From Xenopus tropicalis (taxonomy: Eukaryota; Chordata; Amphibia; Anura; Pipidae), in contig NC_030678.2 in assembly GCF_000004195.4 (NCBI RefSeq), positions 76,691,404-76,755,403 of the forward strand: a stretch of DNA of 64,000 nucleotides. Reading direction: 5' to 3'. Within the stretch, counting starts at the first letter, position 1. Each line of letters opens with the position of its first letter. The notes below the pieces were generated by a model. The model saw only the letters and a list, made by a program, of their open reading frames with translations. It searched no databases and had not been told where the DNA came from. The position numbers and the translations under genes were made by a program. Below, piece by piece: positions 55,201-64,000 of this stretch.

Positions 55201-58200
55201 TTAAAAATTGGCACTCAAATTCTCCAACTGCACTCCGCGCCTATTACCAACTCAACCCCCACTATGAGTAGAGATAAAAGAAGGACGATACCCATTCATA
55301 ATCTAAGTATGATATAATTAATACTGAAGATCATCCACATATATAAACATAATACTGCCACTATTTTGGCTCTGTGAATAATAAGAATTAATACCACATT
55401 TTTACAAAACGAACATCATTACATAAGAAATAAAAACAAATGAGTAAGTGACACACAAACAAAAATATGATTAATAAACATCGATATTTATTGAACGTTT
55501 TAAGATTCCTACAATATTAATAATTAGGTACACAAAGAATTTATTCTATGAATCTGTCCAACGAATTTATTCAATTTATCCGCCCAACAATAAGGTAATG
55601 CAGTTAAAATAAAGATAGCAAGCTTAAGGGGGCCGGGCTAATACAAATTAATGATGTCAACAAAAGTACGAGTAATTTGATTGGTCGCAAGGGGTTTAAA
55701 ACTACCTCTACGGAAATGACCGAAATTTCGCCTTGATAAAGCTCTTTGCGAAACGCGCGTCGGCGTTTTGACCTTGTGTTTGTTAGAATCCCGTGCCGAG
55801 ATGAAATTGATAAGATTGTAGGCACGAGAGTGGTCAGGGACACGTAATGTTGAAAGCACCAACCTATGGTTGCTAGGGAAAGATAAGGTACTATTGCTCG
55901 ATTATTTCTAGTTGTCAAGCATTAGTATGCAAACAGGTATGCGCTGGATTTAGCCCTACATTGTCACATCGATTTTAAGGTGGGGGTTACGGCAAGCTAC
56001 ATTGCCAAGGGGTAATTACAAGATCTGTAGTTACTTTGGAGTTAGTGAAATCGCGGGGAGATTGTTATTGCAATAGATCTCCGCTAAATTGAATAAGGCT
56101 TTCCTATAGCTTCTGACGTGCAGCAAAAGCACTCTCCCGCCCCCGTGTACGATTGTATTTCAATAGGCAAATACGCTGTTCTATATAACTGCCGGCATTG
56201 TTTGTGAACCGACCCCGGTGGGGGTATATGTGTATACTCTGTAAAAAAAGCAGAGACGCCTAACACAAACGCAGGGCATCTGAACATTAACATTGGTAAG
56301 GATAGGCGCGGAGTGTACTCTTGCAGTTGGAGAATTGTACGATTGTATTCCAATAGGCAAATGCGCTGTTCTATATAACTGCCGGCATTGTTCGTGAATC
56401 GACCCCGGCGGGGGTATTTGTGTAAACACTCTGTAAAAGCAGAGACGTCTAACACAAACGCAGGGTACTTGAATATTAACACTGGTAAGGATAGGCGCGG
56501 AGTGCAGTTGGAGAATTTGAGTGCCAATTTTTAATATGGACAAATCCACGAGTCCACTCGAATAGGAACTGATGAGGGCCCGCTATTCTCCTCTTATATA
56601 TATTTTTCTTATACGAAGCCCTAGTAGTAGGAGTAAGGGTTAACAGACTTGTCTTTGATATAATCGGCTTGATTGGCGCCTCCAATACAATCAGCCAGAC
56701 CAGTGGGTAAGACTATACGAATTTCATCTGATAGGACTTATTGGTATTATATTTTGTGCCTGTAATACTCACCTTCAGTATACCTAGTAAGATAAACCTT
56801 CGCTAATTGATACTAACCGTACCCGATCTATAATTCGGGCGATTGATGTGTAGGCGTTTTAACCAAAAGATCTCTCATCGGCAGTACGTATTAGATGCAG
56901 CTATTAATAGGGGATTTAGAGTATTAAGCCTGACCCCTTGTGGAAAAACATATGTAAGTGCTGGCTATTTGAGTAACTCGCATAGTAGCTAAATCCAGAT
57001 ATAACAAATCGCTACTTTGTTTCGGTCTCTGTAACATGACAAATTGACTTTAGAGTAACTTACATAGTGGCTAATTTTAGATACAATAAATCGCCACTCT
57101 GTTTCGGTCCCTGTAATATGTGAACCCGTTGCTGTTACTGGAATTTGTAACTGCATTGAATCTAAATAGGTTACTGCTATTGTAACTTAAGTCTAACAAG
57201 CACAGGGTCATTGTGATCTTAACCTTCCCCATTTTTCCTTGTATGTGATTTTAATCTAATTTTTAAAGTAAGTTTAATAAAAATAATTAAATTTTAATTA
57301 TATTATAGGTGTGCCAGTGTCTTTTTCTTTTTTCTTGTGTCTATAACAAGATATATCAGTGAGTATGAAACTTATCACAAATAGCTTTTTAACTTAAGTA
57401 TTATGCCCTTTATACACTGGATGTAACATGGTAACATAGTAAGTTAGGTTGAAAAAAAGACATATATCCATAAAGTTCAACCTTAATTTCTATACATAAC
57501 CTGCCAAACTCCTAGATGATCCAGAGGAAGGTAAAAAAAAACCCATGGAGCCTCTCTAATTTGCAGCAGAGGGGAAAAAAATCCTTCCTGACTCCAAAAT
57601 GGCAATCAGACCAGTCCCTGGATCAACTTGTACTAAGAGCTATCTCCCATAACCCTGTATTGCCTCACTTGTACTGAGAGCTATCTCCCATAACCCTGTA
57701 TTCCCTCACTTGTACTGAGAGCTATCTCCCCTACCCCTGTATTCCCTCACTTGTACTGAGAGCTATCTCCCATAACCCTGTATTCCCTCACTTGTACTGA
57801 GAGCTATCTCCCATAACCCTGTATTCCCTCACTTGTACTGAGAGCTATCTCCCATAACCCTGTATTCCCTCACTTGTACTGAGAGCTATCTCCCATAACC
57901 CTGTATTCCCTCACTTGTACTGAGAGCTATCTCCCATAACCCTGTATTCCCTCACTTGTACTGAGAGCTATCTCCCATAACCCTGTATTCCCTCACTTGT
58001 ACTGAGAGCTATCTCCCATAACCCTGCATTCCCTCACTTGTACTGAGAGCTATCTCCCATAACCCTGTATTCCCTCACTTGTACTGAGAGCTATCTCCCA
58101 TAACCCTGTATTCCCTCACTTGTACTGAGAGCTATCTCCCATAACCCTGTATGCCCTCACTTGTACTGAGAGCTATCTCCCATAACCCTGCATTCCCTCA

Positions 58201-60946
58201 CTTGCTAAAAAGCCATCTAACCCCTTCTTGAAGCTATATAATGTATCAGCCATTATGACTGGAGAGAATTTCCACAAGAGATGAGTAGGTGAAATGCATT
58301 GTTTAGAAAATAATAATGCCAGAAAGCTTGCCACACTCACCCCACTGCAAGTCCCTGTTGAAGTTAAACACAGTCGTGCAACACAGAAGATGTAGACACT
58401 GTCATAACCCTGAATGGCAAAGGAAACAAAACTGAATCTGACTTCCTTGGATTTTCCATTGTCAATTACCTGGATATACTGCCCCTGGTCACTTGAACAC
58501 CTGCAACAAGAGAAGGTAAATATGCTGGGATCAATGTTCAGTCACTTCATTAGTGGTAGAGATTTAAGCACACATCTCTTGTGATGCAGACCTTTCAGAA
58601 TATAATATATTATATATATTATATTTCCCCAAAGTTCTAGAAGTGCACTGTCTTACTTCTGTACTCCTCTATCCAACTGTGTTTACGCTTTAGCTGCCCC
58701 AGATATGCAATTGCTGCCTTGATATTTGGCTTGCCTATTCTCTTTATTTAATACACAAGGCATCTGCGCTGGTTCAATCCTTGACAAAGGGCCCTGTATA
58801 GGCCCGAAACATTGCCACTGTATTGTGAGATAATAAAACATTTATTAACAGTTTTACAGCATCAGAAGTGCCATTTGTGCTTTTGTCTTCAAATTACTGA
58901 TTGGCCCATGGTAGTTTGGGGCCCTACACATTGGAGGCACCTGTCACCAATGAGTGTTTTATACTGGTGGAAGCACTTCACTCTATGACCTATCTACATA
59001 TAAGATTACAGTACTTATTGCTTCTTCTGAGCAAGTAAAGATTTAAAAGAGTAACCAGAAGATAAATAGGAGAGGGGAGTCAATGATCTCTTAAAATAAT
59101 GAAAACCAAATATAATATGTATATATAAAATTTTAATATAATGGGCTCTGCAACATCACCCACAGAGATACATCTTCACTTACAAACACTAGAAGGATGG
59201 TAAAATAGAGGAGTAGGAAAAAGCAAAACAGGTGCCAAAGAGCACTAACTAGAGTCCTGCGCAGGTCCATTGAGACCCATGCCTGACCCACAACCAGTCA
59301 CACCATCTTTCAGGCCCATTTTTTAACTCTACTTGTGGTGTGTTAACTTTACCCTGAGCCCGGAACCATGTAATTCAAGAGTGATATCAAAGTGTACAAT
59401 GAGTGACGTCATTCCATGAGGTCAATCAACCAAGTTAGGAAAAAATATCTTATTCTGCCAGCATTGCAAGTATGCAAGCAAAGCAAAGGTAAGCACAGGT
59501 TAGCAATCAGAGTTTTCCAAAATTCAGGAGGGTTTCTTACCCATTATCAAGCAGCATCACTTTTATAGGGCTTGTACTATCAGGTGTAGGGGATGCAAAG
59601 CATGTATCTACACGTAGAACAACATTCGGATCAGAGAAATTGGTGTACACCCCAAAATATAAAGTAGAGCCCATTTGAAGCTGCTCCTGGCCATCTTGCT
59701 GCAGAGGCGAAGTGTATGAGGGGTCAACATATGCTGCTATGGTTGTGCTGGCTGCACTTGCTGAATTCCCAGTGTTTAGGCTAGCTGAACTGAAAGAAAT
59801 GAAAAGAATGAAAAATATTTCTTTAAATTGTAACAATCTACCTATAATATTAACTCCTATATGTATTAGTTTGCCCATTTGCAGTAACCCATGACAACTA
59901 ATAAAATGTTTGCTTTTGATTGCTTGCTATGAGTTATTGCATCTGAACAAACAGGGAGGCTGATTTATCAAAAATTGAATTTCCAAGTTTTTTTTTCATG
60001 TGATAAAAAAATAACCAAAAACTCACCACATTTGAATGTGAGCTTAAAACTTGAAACTTAGTTGTGTAAAAATATGTAAAAATAACTTGCCAGTGAAATC
60101 ACATTTTACCATTTATTTTCAATGCACCTGTTAAGTAATTCTGTGCACCAGATTACAAATTATCCTAATTCAGTCTTATCAGGACCTTATTCTTTATGCT
60201 ATTATTGCTTAGTAGGTGGGTGAAATGAGTGTATGGCTGCTAGAAATACAAATTACACTTGGTTTAAAATAATGATGATAAAAGAAATGTGTGAGACTAT
60301 TTAGGGATCTGCCGCCTATCACTTTGTGTGGAGTCATCACATCATACCATCACTAGGCACATCCATATTGTTGTATCAGCACCACAAGTTATACAGTTCT
60401 ACTAAAATATAGTGTGCTGAGTAGTGTGAAATTACAGTCAGTGGACAAACGATGACAAAGAATGGCACTTTTGATGCATAAGAAATAACGTAGAGAAGAA
60501 TAACATTATATGTACCTCATAACTGGTTTGAAGACTGTTAACAGGGAACTTTGCATGTTTAGAGCATATGTGCAAGAGAAATCAAGGCTTAAATTGTTCA
60601 CAGTCACAATCCCAAAATCAGTAGAAGCAGGAATGAGCAGTGTGTTCCAGAATGTCACATGACTTGTGTTTTTCTGCACGAAAATATAAGAACAAAATGA
60701 AGGAACTAAAAAATGTGGGATTAAAAGCTAATTAGCTGCAAATATGGAAATAAATAGCATGTACTTGCAGAAAATAAATTGTACAAGCGTAAATGCCTTA
60801 ACCTTGAGCTCATACTTTGAGAGCATAACAAACTGGCTTTCAGCTTGATACTTCAAATCTTCTTTATTGATGACAGAAAAGACAATGCTCCCAGGACAAC
60901 CCAAAATGTACATTAAAAGAGAAAAAAAAATGTTGAGAAGAATCAT
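48801..60946 (-). CDS. Short uromodulin/GP2-type ZP-domain membrane glycoprotein (seven coding exons, 289 aa)
   Basis: Coding exons: 60946-60803, 60673-60516, 59789-59541, 58500-58341, 53899-53833, 48988-48959, 48862-48801. Phases agree and sum to 290 codons with stop. Residues 1-16 are a signal peptide. A reduced ZP-N follows (Cys17 in [20 protein letters not shown], Cys82 in FSCTY). A complete ZP-C has Cys164, 185, 223, 228, 235 and 238 in the order seen in uromodulin and GP2 ([20 protein letters not shown]). [10 protein letters not shown] at 251-260 matches the external hydrophobic patch. Residues 270-286 are a terminal hydrophobic tail, GPI signal or membrane anchor. N-glycosylation sequons are at 50, 75 and 151. 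ZP modules polymerise into extracellular filaments or matrices; the role here is unknown. Without EGF, D8C or other N-terminal domains it is much shorter than UMOD or GP2. No obvious furin RXXR site precedes the patch. The model is strong for exons 2-5 and good for 1, 6 and 7. Confidence 0.88.
48959..48988 (-). CDS. ZP-domain gene coding exon 6 (30-bp microexon)
   Basis: Acceptor CTATTTTTCAG, donor GCACAG|GTAAAT. Encodes residues 260-269 (DFSSSASCT with split Gly and Val), a Ser-rich stem before the C-terminal tail with a plausible GPI attachment serine. Phase 1 at both ends. Confidence 0.7.
49030..50560 (-). other. ZP-domain gene intron 5, near part
   Basis: No exon. A ~90-base direct repeat (GGTGATGTAAGTGCCAGGAA at 49672 and again at 49771, each followed by GATTTG(T/C)AATAGCTCACTCT) is the only clear structure. 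A degraded copy of the TTATCCAGAATGCT MITE is near 50395-50530. Confidence 0.5.
50560..52140 (+). mobile_element. Penelope-like retroelement, 3' end with endonuclease C-terminus
   Basis: The frame at 50582-50881 contains [46 protein letters not shown] and [15 protein letters not shown]. This is the C-terminal part of the GIY-YIG endonuclease that follows the reverse transcriptase in Penelope elements. The GIY-YIG start itself is missing, so this is a 5'-truncated copy. The long 3' non-coding tail runs toward the (AT)n at 52160. Confidence 0.75.
52160..52204. repeat. (AT)n microsatellite
   Basis: Uninterrupted TATATA run of about 44 bases; potentially cruciform-forming. Confidence 0.95.
52711..52980. 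mobile_element. hAT-like GC-rich MITE
   Basis: Flanked by a CTGAACCC duplication (52703-52710, 52981-52988). The interior contains GCAGCTGCCTAGGGCACAAA and GTTGCCTAGGGCGCCCGGTC. Termini are imperfect (AAGGCTGGAAC versus GCCCGCCCCTGC), so the family is less certain than the duplication. Confidence 0.7.
53000..53830 (-). other. ZP-domain gene intron 5, part adjoining exon 5
   Basis: Contains a Penelope-tail-like segment (AACATTTCGGTCACTGTGAC near 53110) and an inverted pair TTTTTGCACCAACAGTAGCAGC (53375) / GCTGCTACTGTTTGTGCAAA (53449). No exon. Confidence 0.5.
53833..53899 (-). CDS. ZP-domain gene coding exon 5
   Basis: Encodes residues 238-259, [10 protein letters not shown] then [12 protein letters not shown]: the last ZP-C cysteine and the external hydrophobic patch. 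Acceptor TATTGTGACAG, donor TTATAG|GTAACT. Confidence 0.88.
54378..57357. mobile_element. 2.98-kb foldback element with 867-bp inverted arms
   Basis: The left arm 54378-55244 starts GATATATCTTGTTATAGACA; the right arm 56491-57357 ends TGTCTATAACAAGATATATC. They are near-identical inverted copies over ~867 bases. The 1246-base centre (55245-56490) includes a 190-base direct duplication. Each arm holds an internal ~77-base duplication (GACCGAAACAGAGTGGCGAT / GACCGAAACAAAGTAGCGAT). No transposase is recognised; the same short frame (starting MEAPI) appears in both arms only because of the symmetry. It lies in intron 4 of the ZP gene. Confidence 0.9.
56147..56510. repeat. 190-bp tandem duplication in the centre of the foldback element
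   Basis: GTACGATTGTATTTCAATAG at 56147 recurs at 56337 as GTACGATTGTATTCCAATAG, with the following TATAACTGCCGGCATTGTT, CCCGG(T/C)GGGGGTAT and GATAGGCGCGGAGTG blocks in the same order. The second copy merges into the right arm. Confidence 0.85.
57425..58300. repeat. Dispersed SINE/MITE-like repeat expanded by a 41-bp minisatellite
   Basis: The repeat begins near ACATGGTAACATAGTAAGTT and ends near GGAGAGAATTTCCACAAGAG. A copy without expansion, split by a hAT MITE, is near 11690-12320. Here the segment CACTTGTACTGAGAGCTATC + TCCCATAACCCTGTATTCCCT (41 bases) is repeated about 14 times between 57625 and 58205, with very few differences. Confidence 0.85.
58341..58500 (-). CDS. ZP-domain gene coding exon 4
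   Basis: Encodes residues 184-237: [22 protein letters not shown], then [10 protein letters not shown] and TCSG. This is the ZP-C core with five cysteines (185, 223, 228, 235 plus the boundary to 238), resembling the NGxSxESRF and HCEVYLC segments of uromodulin. Acceptor TTGTTGCAG, donor AGTGGG|GTGAGT. Confidence 0.93.
58501..59540 (-). other. ZP-domain gene intron 3
   Basis: No exon. A Penelope-tail-like motif (GACAAAGGGCCCTGTATAGG CCCGAAACATTG) lies near 58780-58812. Confidence 0.5.
59541..59789 (-). CDS. ZP-domain gene coding exon 3
   Basis: Encodes residues 101-183: [51 protein letters not shown]. This is the ZP linker and start of ZP-C. Acceptor CATTTCTTTCAG, donor AATGG|GTAAGA. Strong ZP family match. 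Confidence 0.95.
59790..60515 (-). other. ZP-domain gene intron 2
   Basis: AT-rich, with a degraded GGCTGATTTATCAAAAATT MITE end near 59958. No exon. Confidence 0.5.
60516..60673 (-). CDS. ZP-domain gene coding exon 2
   Basis: Encodes residues 49-100: [35 protein letters not shown]. This is the second half of ZP-N. Acceptor TTTCGTGCAG, donor ATGAG|GTACAT. Confidence 0.92.
60803..60946 (-). CDS. ZP-domain gene coding exon 1
   Basis: ATG at 60946, with an in-frame stop 15 bases upstream (TAA AGG GCA GAT GAG ATG), so this is the first usable start. Residues 1-48: hydrophobic signal [16 protein letters not shown], then [15 protein letters not shown], resembling the first strand of a ZP-N. Donor CTCAAG|GTTAAG in phase 0 before a short 129-base intron. 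Confidence 0.82.
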
Positions 60947-60949
60947 CTC

Positions 60950-61950
60950 ATCTGCCCTTTAGAGAGATCCATTCAATGCATGCATTGGAAGTTAGTATTT
61001 TCATCAGAGACTAACCCTTCTCACAGAACCGATGTACTGATGAACTGTGTGCATCAAACTCTCCATGCTATTAATTAAGGGTGCATTTAATCTGCAGGAT
61101 TTGGATTAGGCCAAATTAGGGGCTCATTTACCAATATTTGAGATCAAGTTTTTTAACATGATTTGACAAAATTGCTGCAAAAAAGTATCCTCAATTTTGC
61201 ATTCTTTCCCCCCTCTGTCTGGGCTCCAAAAAAATGACTGTATGTCAGTGAATAGGTGACCACACTGAGTGTGCCAGCGATAAATGTGTGCCTCATAAGA
61301 ATCTATTATAAATGTCCTCTACCAGTCAGACAGTGAGCTAGTCTACTAGTCAGATTAAAATAGCTATCATAGCTCATAAGTCACTTCCAATATTTAAGGG
61401 GATGCCCCAGCTTTTCAATAAAATACCAAATCTGTACTATAAGAAACAAGAGCAAATATAGCAAATTTATTAAAGGAGTTAAAATAGCATCCAGGCTGCT
61501 TCCAAACATTAGATACCGGACATATAAGAATGTCAGTACTTCAGCGTGTTTCATGTGGTTAATGCCATGCTCCCTTGGGAACAAATGCATAATGTATAAA
61601 AATTATTTTCTCCCTTTTCAAGAGTCCCCCTAATTATGTGGTTAGGTGGTTTGGAGCACCTATTAGTGATAATTCACATGTGCGAATGACATGCCACCAT
61701 AACGCGTGTGTAGCAACGCATGTCATTACACCACTCGCATGCATGTCATCACACATACTTGTGCAATGGGTACATGGAAGTATCTTAATCATTCAACCAG
61801 CACCCAAACTGATTATATGTGCTTGTCCACCCAGTGTGCCTGTATACATTTAAATAATGATTATAAAGTGTATAAACAAGAAGAGCATAAATGGCCTAAA
61901 TGTGTAAAAAGAGAGAATATAAAAGACCAGTAAAAAGTTAAGCTTTACAG
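60950..61950. other. Upstream of the ZP-domain gene; no gene seen
   Basis: AT-rich. It should contain the promoter of the ZP gene but no strong core elements are obvious. A degraded MITE end (TAGGGGCTCATTTACCAATA) lies near 61115. Confidence 0.4.
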
Positions 61951-61969
61951 GGGATTGCTAATAGAAGGA

Positions 61970-64000
61970 GATTTTTTGATACTTACCATTAAATCCTTTT
62001 CTATTTTGATGTCTGTGGGACACAGGGATCATAGGGTATAGCATCCACTAGCAGGAGGCATCCTCTGGGAAAGAGGGGATTGGTTACATTGGTCCTAGTA
62101 TTCGCATCGCAAACTGGACTGATGGCCAATGTTCGCGATTAAGCTTTCGAATTAGTGACTGAAGTCGGAAGGGAAGATACACCGTTTAAATGGCGGTCTT
62201 GAGTATCATCCCTAGAAAGGGCATTCGACGTGTGGGGGTCAGGTGGAATTTGGACCTGTTGATTGTCCAGACGAAACAGGGTTTCCGTGACTATGGTCAG
62301 CTGGGATTTGGCGCCTGTGAAGGATTGTGCTTTGAGCAAGATGTTGTCTAAATAAGGTGTTATGGAAACGCCTTGGGGTCTGAGTGCCACAGCTGCTGCC
62401 ATCACTTTTGTTAATACCCAGGGGGCAGAAATGAGGCCAGAGGGTAGAGCAGTAAATTGAAAGTGTCAGTTTTGGTAGGCAAATCGGAGGAATTTTTGAT
62501 GCGAAAAAAAAATGGGAATGCAAAGTTACACATTTTTGATGTCTAATGCTACCAGGAACTCAAGTTCATAGCTGCAATGACGGTTCGAAGGGACTACATT
62601 TTAGACCTAGAAAAACTAGTGAATAAGTTAAACTGCTTGAGGTCTAGGACAGGCCAAGTTTGGAATACAAACCCCAGAATCTGTCCCTTGGAGGGGCGGG
62701 AATTATGACCCTTTCTTTGAACAAATTTTGTACTAGAGATAGAAATGTTTTTGAGGTTCTTTTGGAACTCGGACATGAAGAACTGATTTGGGGGGTCGGA
62801 ATGAAACTCCAAGCGATAGACTATATTGTTTACCCAGGAATCCTGGATTTAGTGGAGCCAGGCCTCCTAAAAGTGAGCTTTTTCCCCACTGAAAGGAGTT
62901 CTGTCATCCCAGAATAGTCAAGTTGAAGTGGTTTTGTCAGAAGGTTTGGACTGGGAACACTTTTCCTGCCTTGAGAATTTGGAACAGTTCTAAGAATGGT
63001 TCTTGGGGCTGGAGTTTTGTGAGGAGTAATCCGTGTTGTAGGATGGTCTGGAGCTTCTGGGACAAAAAAGCATCCGCCTCAGAAAGAGGTGCGTGGCTTT
63101 GGCTGAGTTACTTTTTCCTCCTGTCACCTGACAGATAATTTTGTCTAGTTCTGGACCAAAATTTTTTTACACTTAAATAGAAGAGCAGTGAGGGACTTTG
63201 AGGACAGATCTGCTGACTAGAGCTTTAACCAAAGTAAGAAGCGGGCTGTGACCGACAAGGCGGACATGTGGCTAATGGCTTGAGTGGCATCACGGGACAC
63301 ATCACATTCACTCATATTCATTGGTGGCTTTGAGTTCAATTGCCAGCAGTAGCAACTCTTGTCTCATGGCTCTGAAGTTGATTCCATCAGTTAAGGAGCT
63401 AAGCCATGATTGCATGGCTCTGGTGACCCAGACGGAGGAAACTGGTCATAAGCTCTCCCCTGAAGAGAAGAATACTGATCCTTTCTGCCAGAGGGAAGGT
63501 ATTTGCAGCATCTGGCACACACTAGATATTTAACCTCAGAGGGTGCCTGAGTCCCCCTAGAAAAGGGCCCCTCCTAATTGCCTTTTGCCATGAGTGTGCT
63601 GGACTAAATGCAATTATCAATACAGATAATCAGTATGCAAGAACCCCTGTAGCAGAGTACTAATAAACAGAAAATACAATACAGTGCAGTATATAGGCAG
63701 CTTTTATGCAAAATTAAAAGCATGCCTGTTCCCCTTCTCAGAGCCTGCTTCAATCCATGGAAGCTGTGCATGGTCACCACTACGTACACCCCAGAGACAA
63801 GATGGAGATTTGAATTTCAGCCTTCCTTAAATATGCCTTGATCTAGGTCGGATGGTGAGTGGTGAATCAGGATGGAGAGCAATCCAATGCATTCAGATGC
63901 CGAGCGGAAAAGGAAAGGCGCACAGGGAGGGAACAGTGGAAGTCACTTAGGAGCATGACTTATGCTTCCGTTCCCAGGTGATAATGGGTGCAAATGCGCT
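61970..64000 (-). mobile_element. Decayed DIRS-type (tyrosine-recombinase) retrotransposon, running off the window
   Basis: On the - strand, 63150-63530 holds a gag-like remnant (ATQAISHMSALSVTARFLLW with downstream SADLSSKSLTALLF, broken by stops). 62620-62830 and 62140-62525 hold reverse-transcriptase pieces (PVLDLKQFNLF; KVMAAAVALRPQGVSITPYL). Together these are the DIRS1-like signature. The recombinase and the outer end are not in the window. Confidence 0.8.
62139..62830 (-). pseudogene. DIRS reverse-transcriptase/RNase H pseudogene fragment
   Basis: The - strand frames contain VQRKGHNSRPSKGQ and WPVLDLKQFNLFTSFSRSKM, then after a deletion the motifs of the palm (SITPYLDNILLKAQSF, where active copies read YLDD) and SQLTIVTETL. 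The catalytic second Asp is replaced by Asn, stops and frameshifts separate the pieces, and the SLDxxDAY block is missing. Non-functional. Confidence 0.8.

Noticed and set aside
55050..56685. Conserved protein (MEAPI...) encoded in two places
   Set aside because: The same frame appears twice only because it lies in both arms of the inverted repeat; it resembles no domain.
57625..58205. CRISPR-like regular array
   Set aside because: Units are contiguous 41-mers without unique spacers, in a vertebrate-type genome; this is a minisatellite.

Overview
The window looks like a vertebrate nuclear chromosome, almost certainly from a Xenopus-type frog. Its genes are split by GT/AG introns and the spaces between them are dense with DNA transposons. 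Many of these carry intact target-site duplications: TTAA-flanked T2/Kolobok-type MITEs, several hAT-like elements with 8-bp duplications, and TTA/TAA Harbinger-type MITEs. There are also TA-flanked palindromes, a Tc1/mariner-type MITE, and fragments of DIRS, Penelope and L1/Tx1-like retroelements. No bacterial-style operons, CRISPR arrays or RNA genes were seen.

Three protein-coding genes can be rebuilt exon by exon with consistent splice phases. (1) On the + strand (coding 9439-9505 and 12719-12954, polyA signal at 12986) is a 100-residue single-pass membrane protein that I do not recognise. It has a signal peptide, a short Cys-rich ectodomain (CSC motif), one membrane segment and an acidic serine tail. 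(2) On the - strand (15375-35102, ten coding exons, 384 residues) is pafah2, the intracellular PAF acetylhydrolase, complete from an N-myristoylation-type start to the stop codon. Its GHSFG nucleophile is at Ser229 and the Asp252 and His307 spacing matches the human enzyme. (3) On the - strand (48801-60946, seven coding exons, 289 residues) is a very short uromodulin/GP2-type zona pellucida (ZP) domain protein. Its ZP-C half is complete, but its ZP-N half seems to lack the second and third conserved cysteines.

Layout: 1-9.4 kb is repeats, including an LTR-like CpG-rich promoter block (4.75-5.45 kb) and a hAT element carrying a tandem array (5.9-7.2 kb). 9.4-13 kb is the small membrane-protein gene. 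13-15.2 kb holds nested repeats and a 115-bp direct duplication. 15.2-35.1 kb is pafah2, whose introns hold nested transposons, a perfect solo LTR with a GTAG duplication (29174-30131) and a LINE remnant. 35.1-48.6 kb has no genes and ends in an irregular tandem array of GC-box plus CCAAT-box units (46.1-48.5 kb). 48.6-60.95 kb is the ZP gene. Its introns contain a Penelope 3' end and a 2.98-kb foldback element with two 867-bp inverted arms, followed by a 41-bp minisatellite. 61-64 kb ends in a decayed DIRS-type retrotransposon running off the right edge.

The small gene and pafah2 converge tail to tail (polyA signals 2.3 kb apart), while pafah2 and the ZP gene share an orientation. Nothing indicates that the three genes form one pathway. 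The best candidates for new biology are the unrecognised 100-residue membrane protein, the ZP protein with a minimal ZP-N, the foldback element and the CCAAT/GC-box array. All gene models are deduced from sequence alone.
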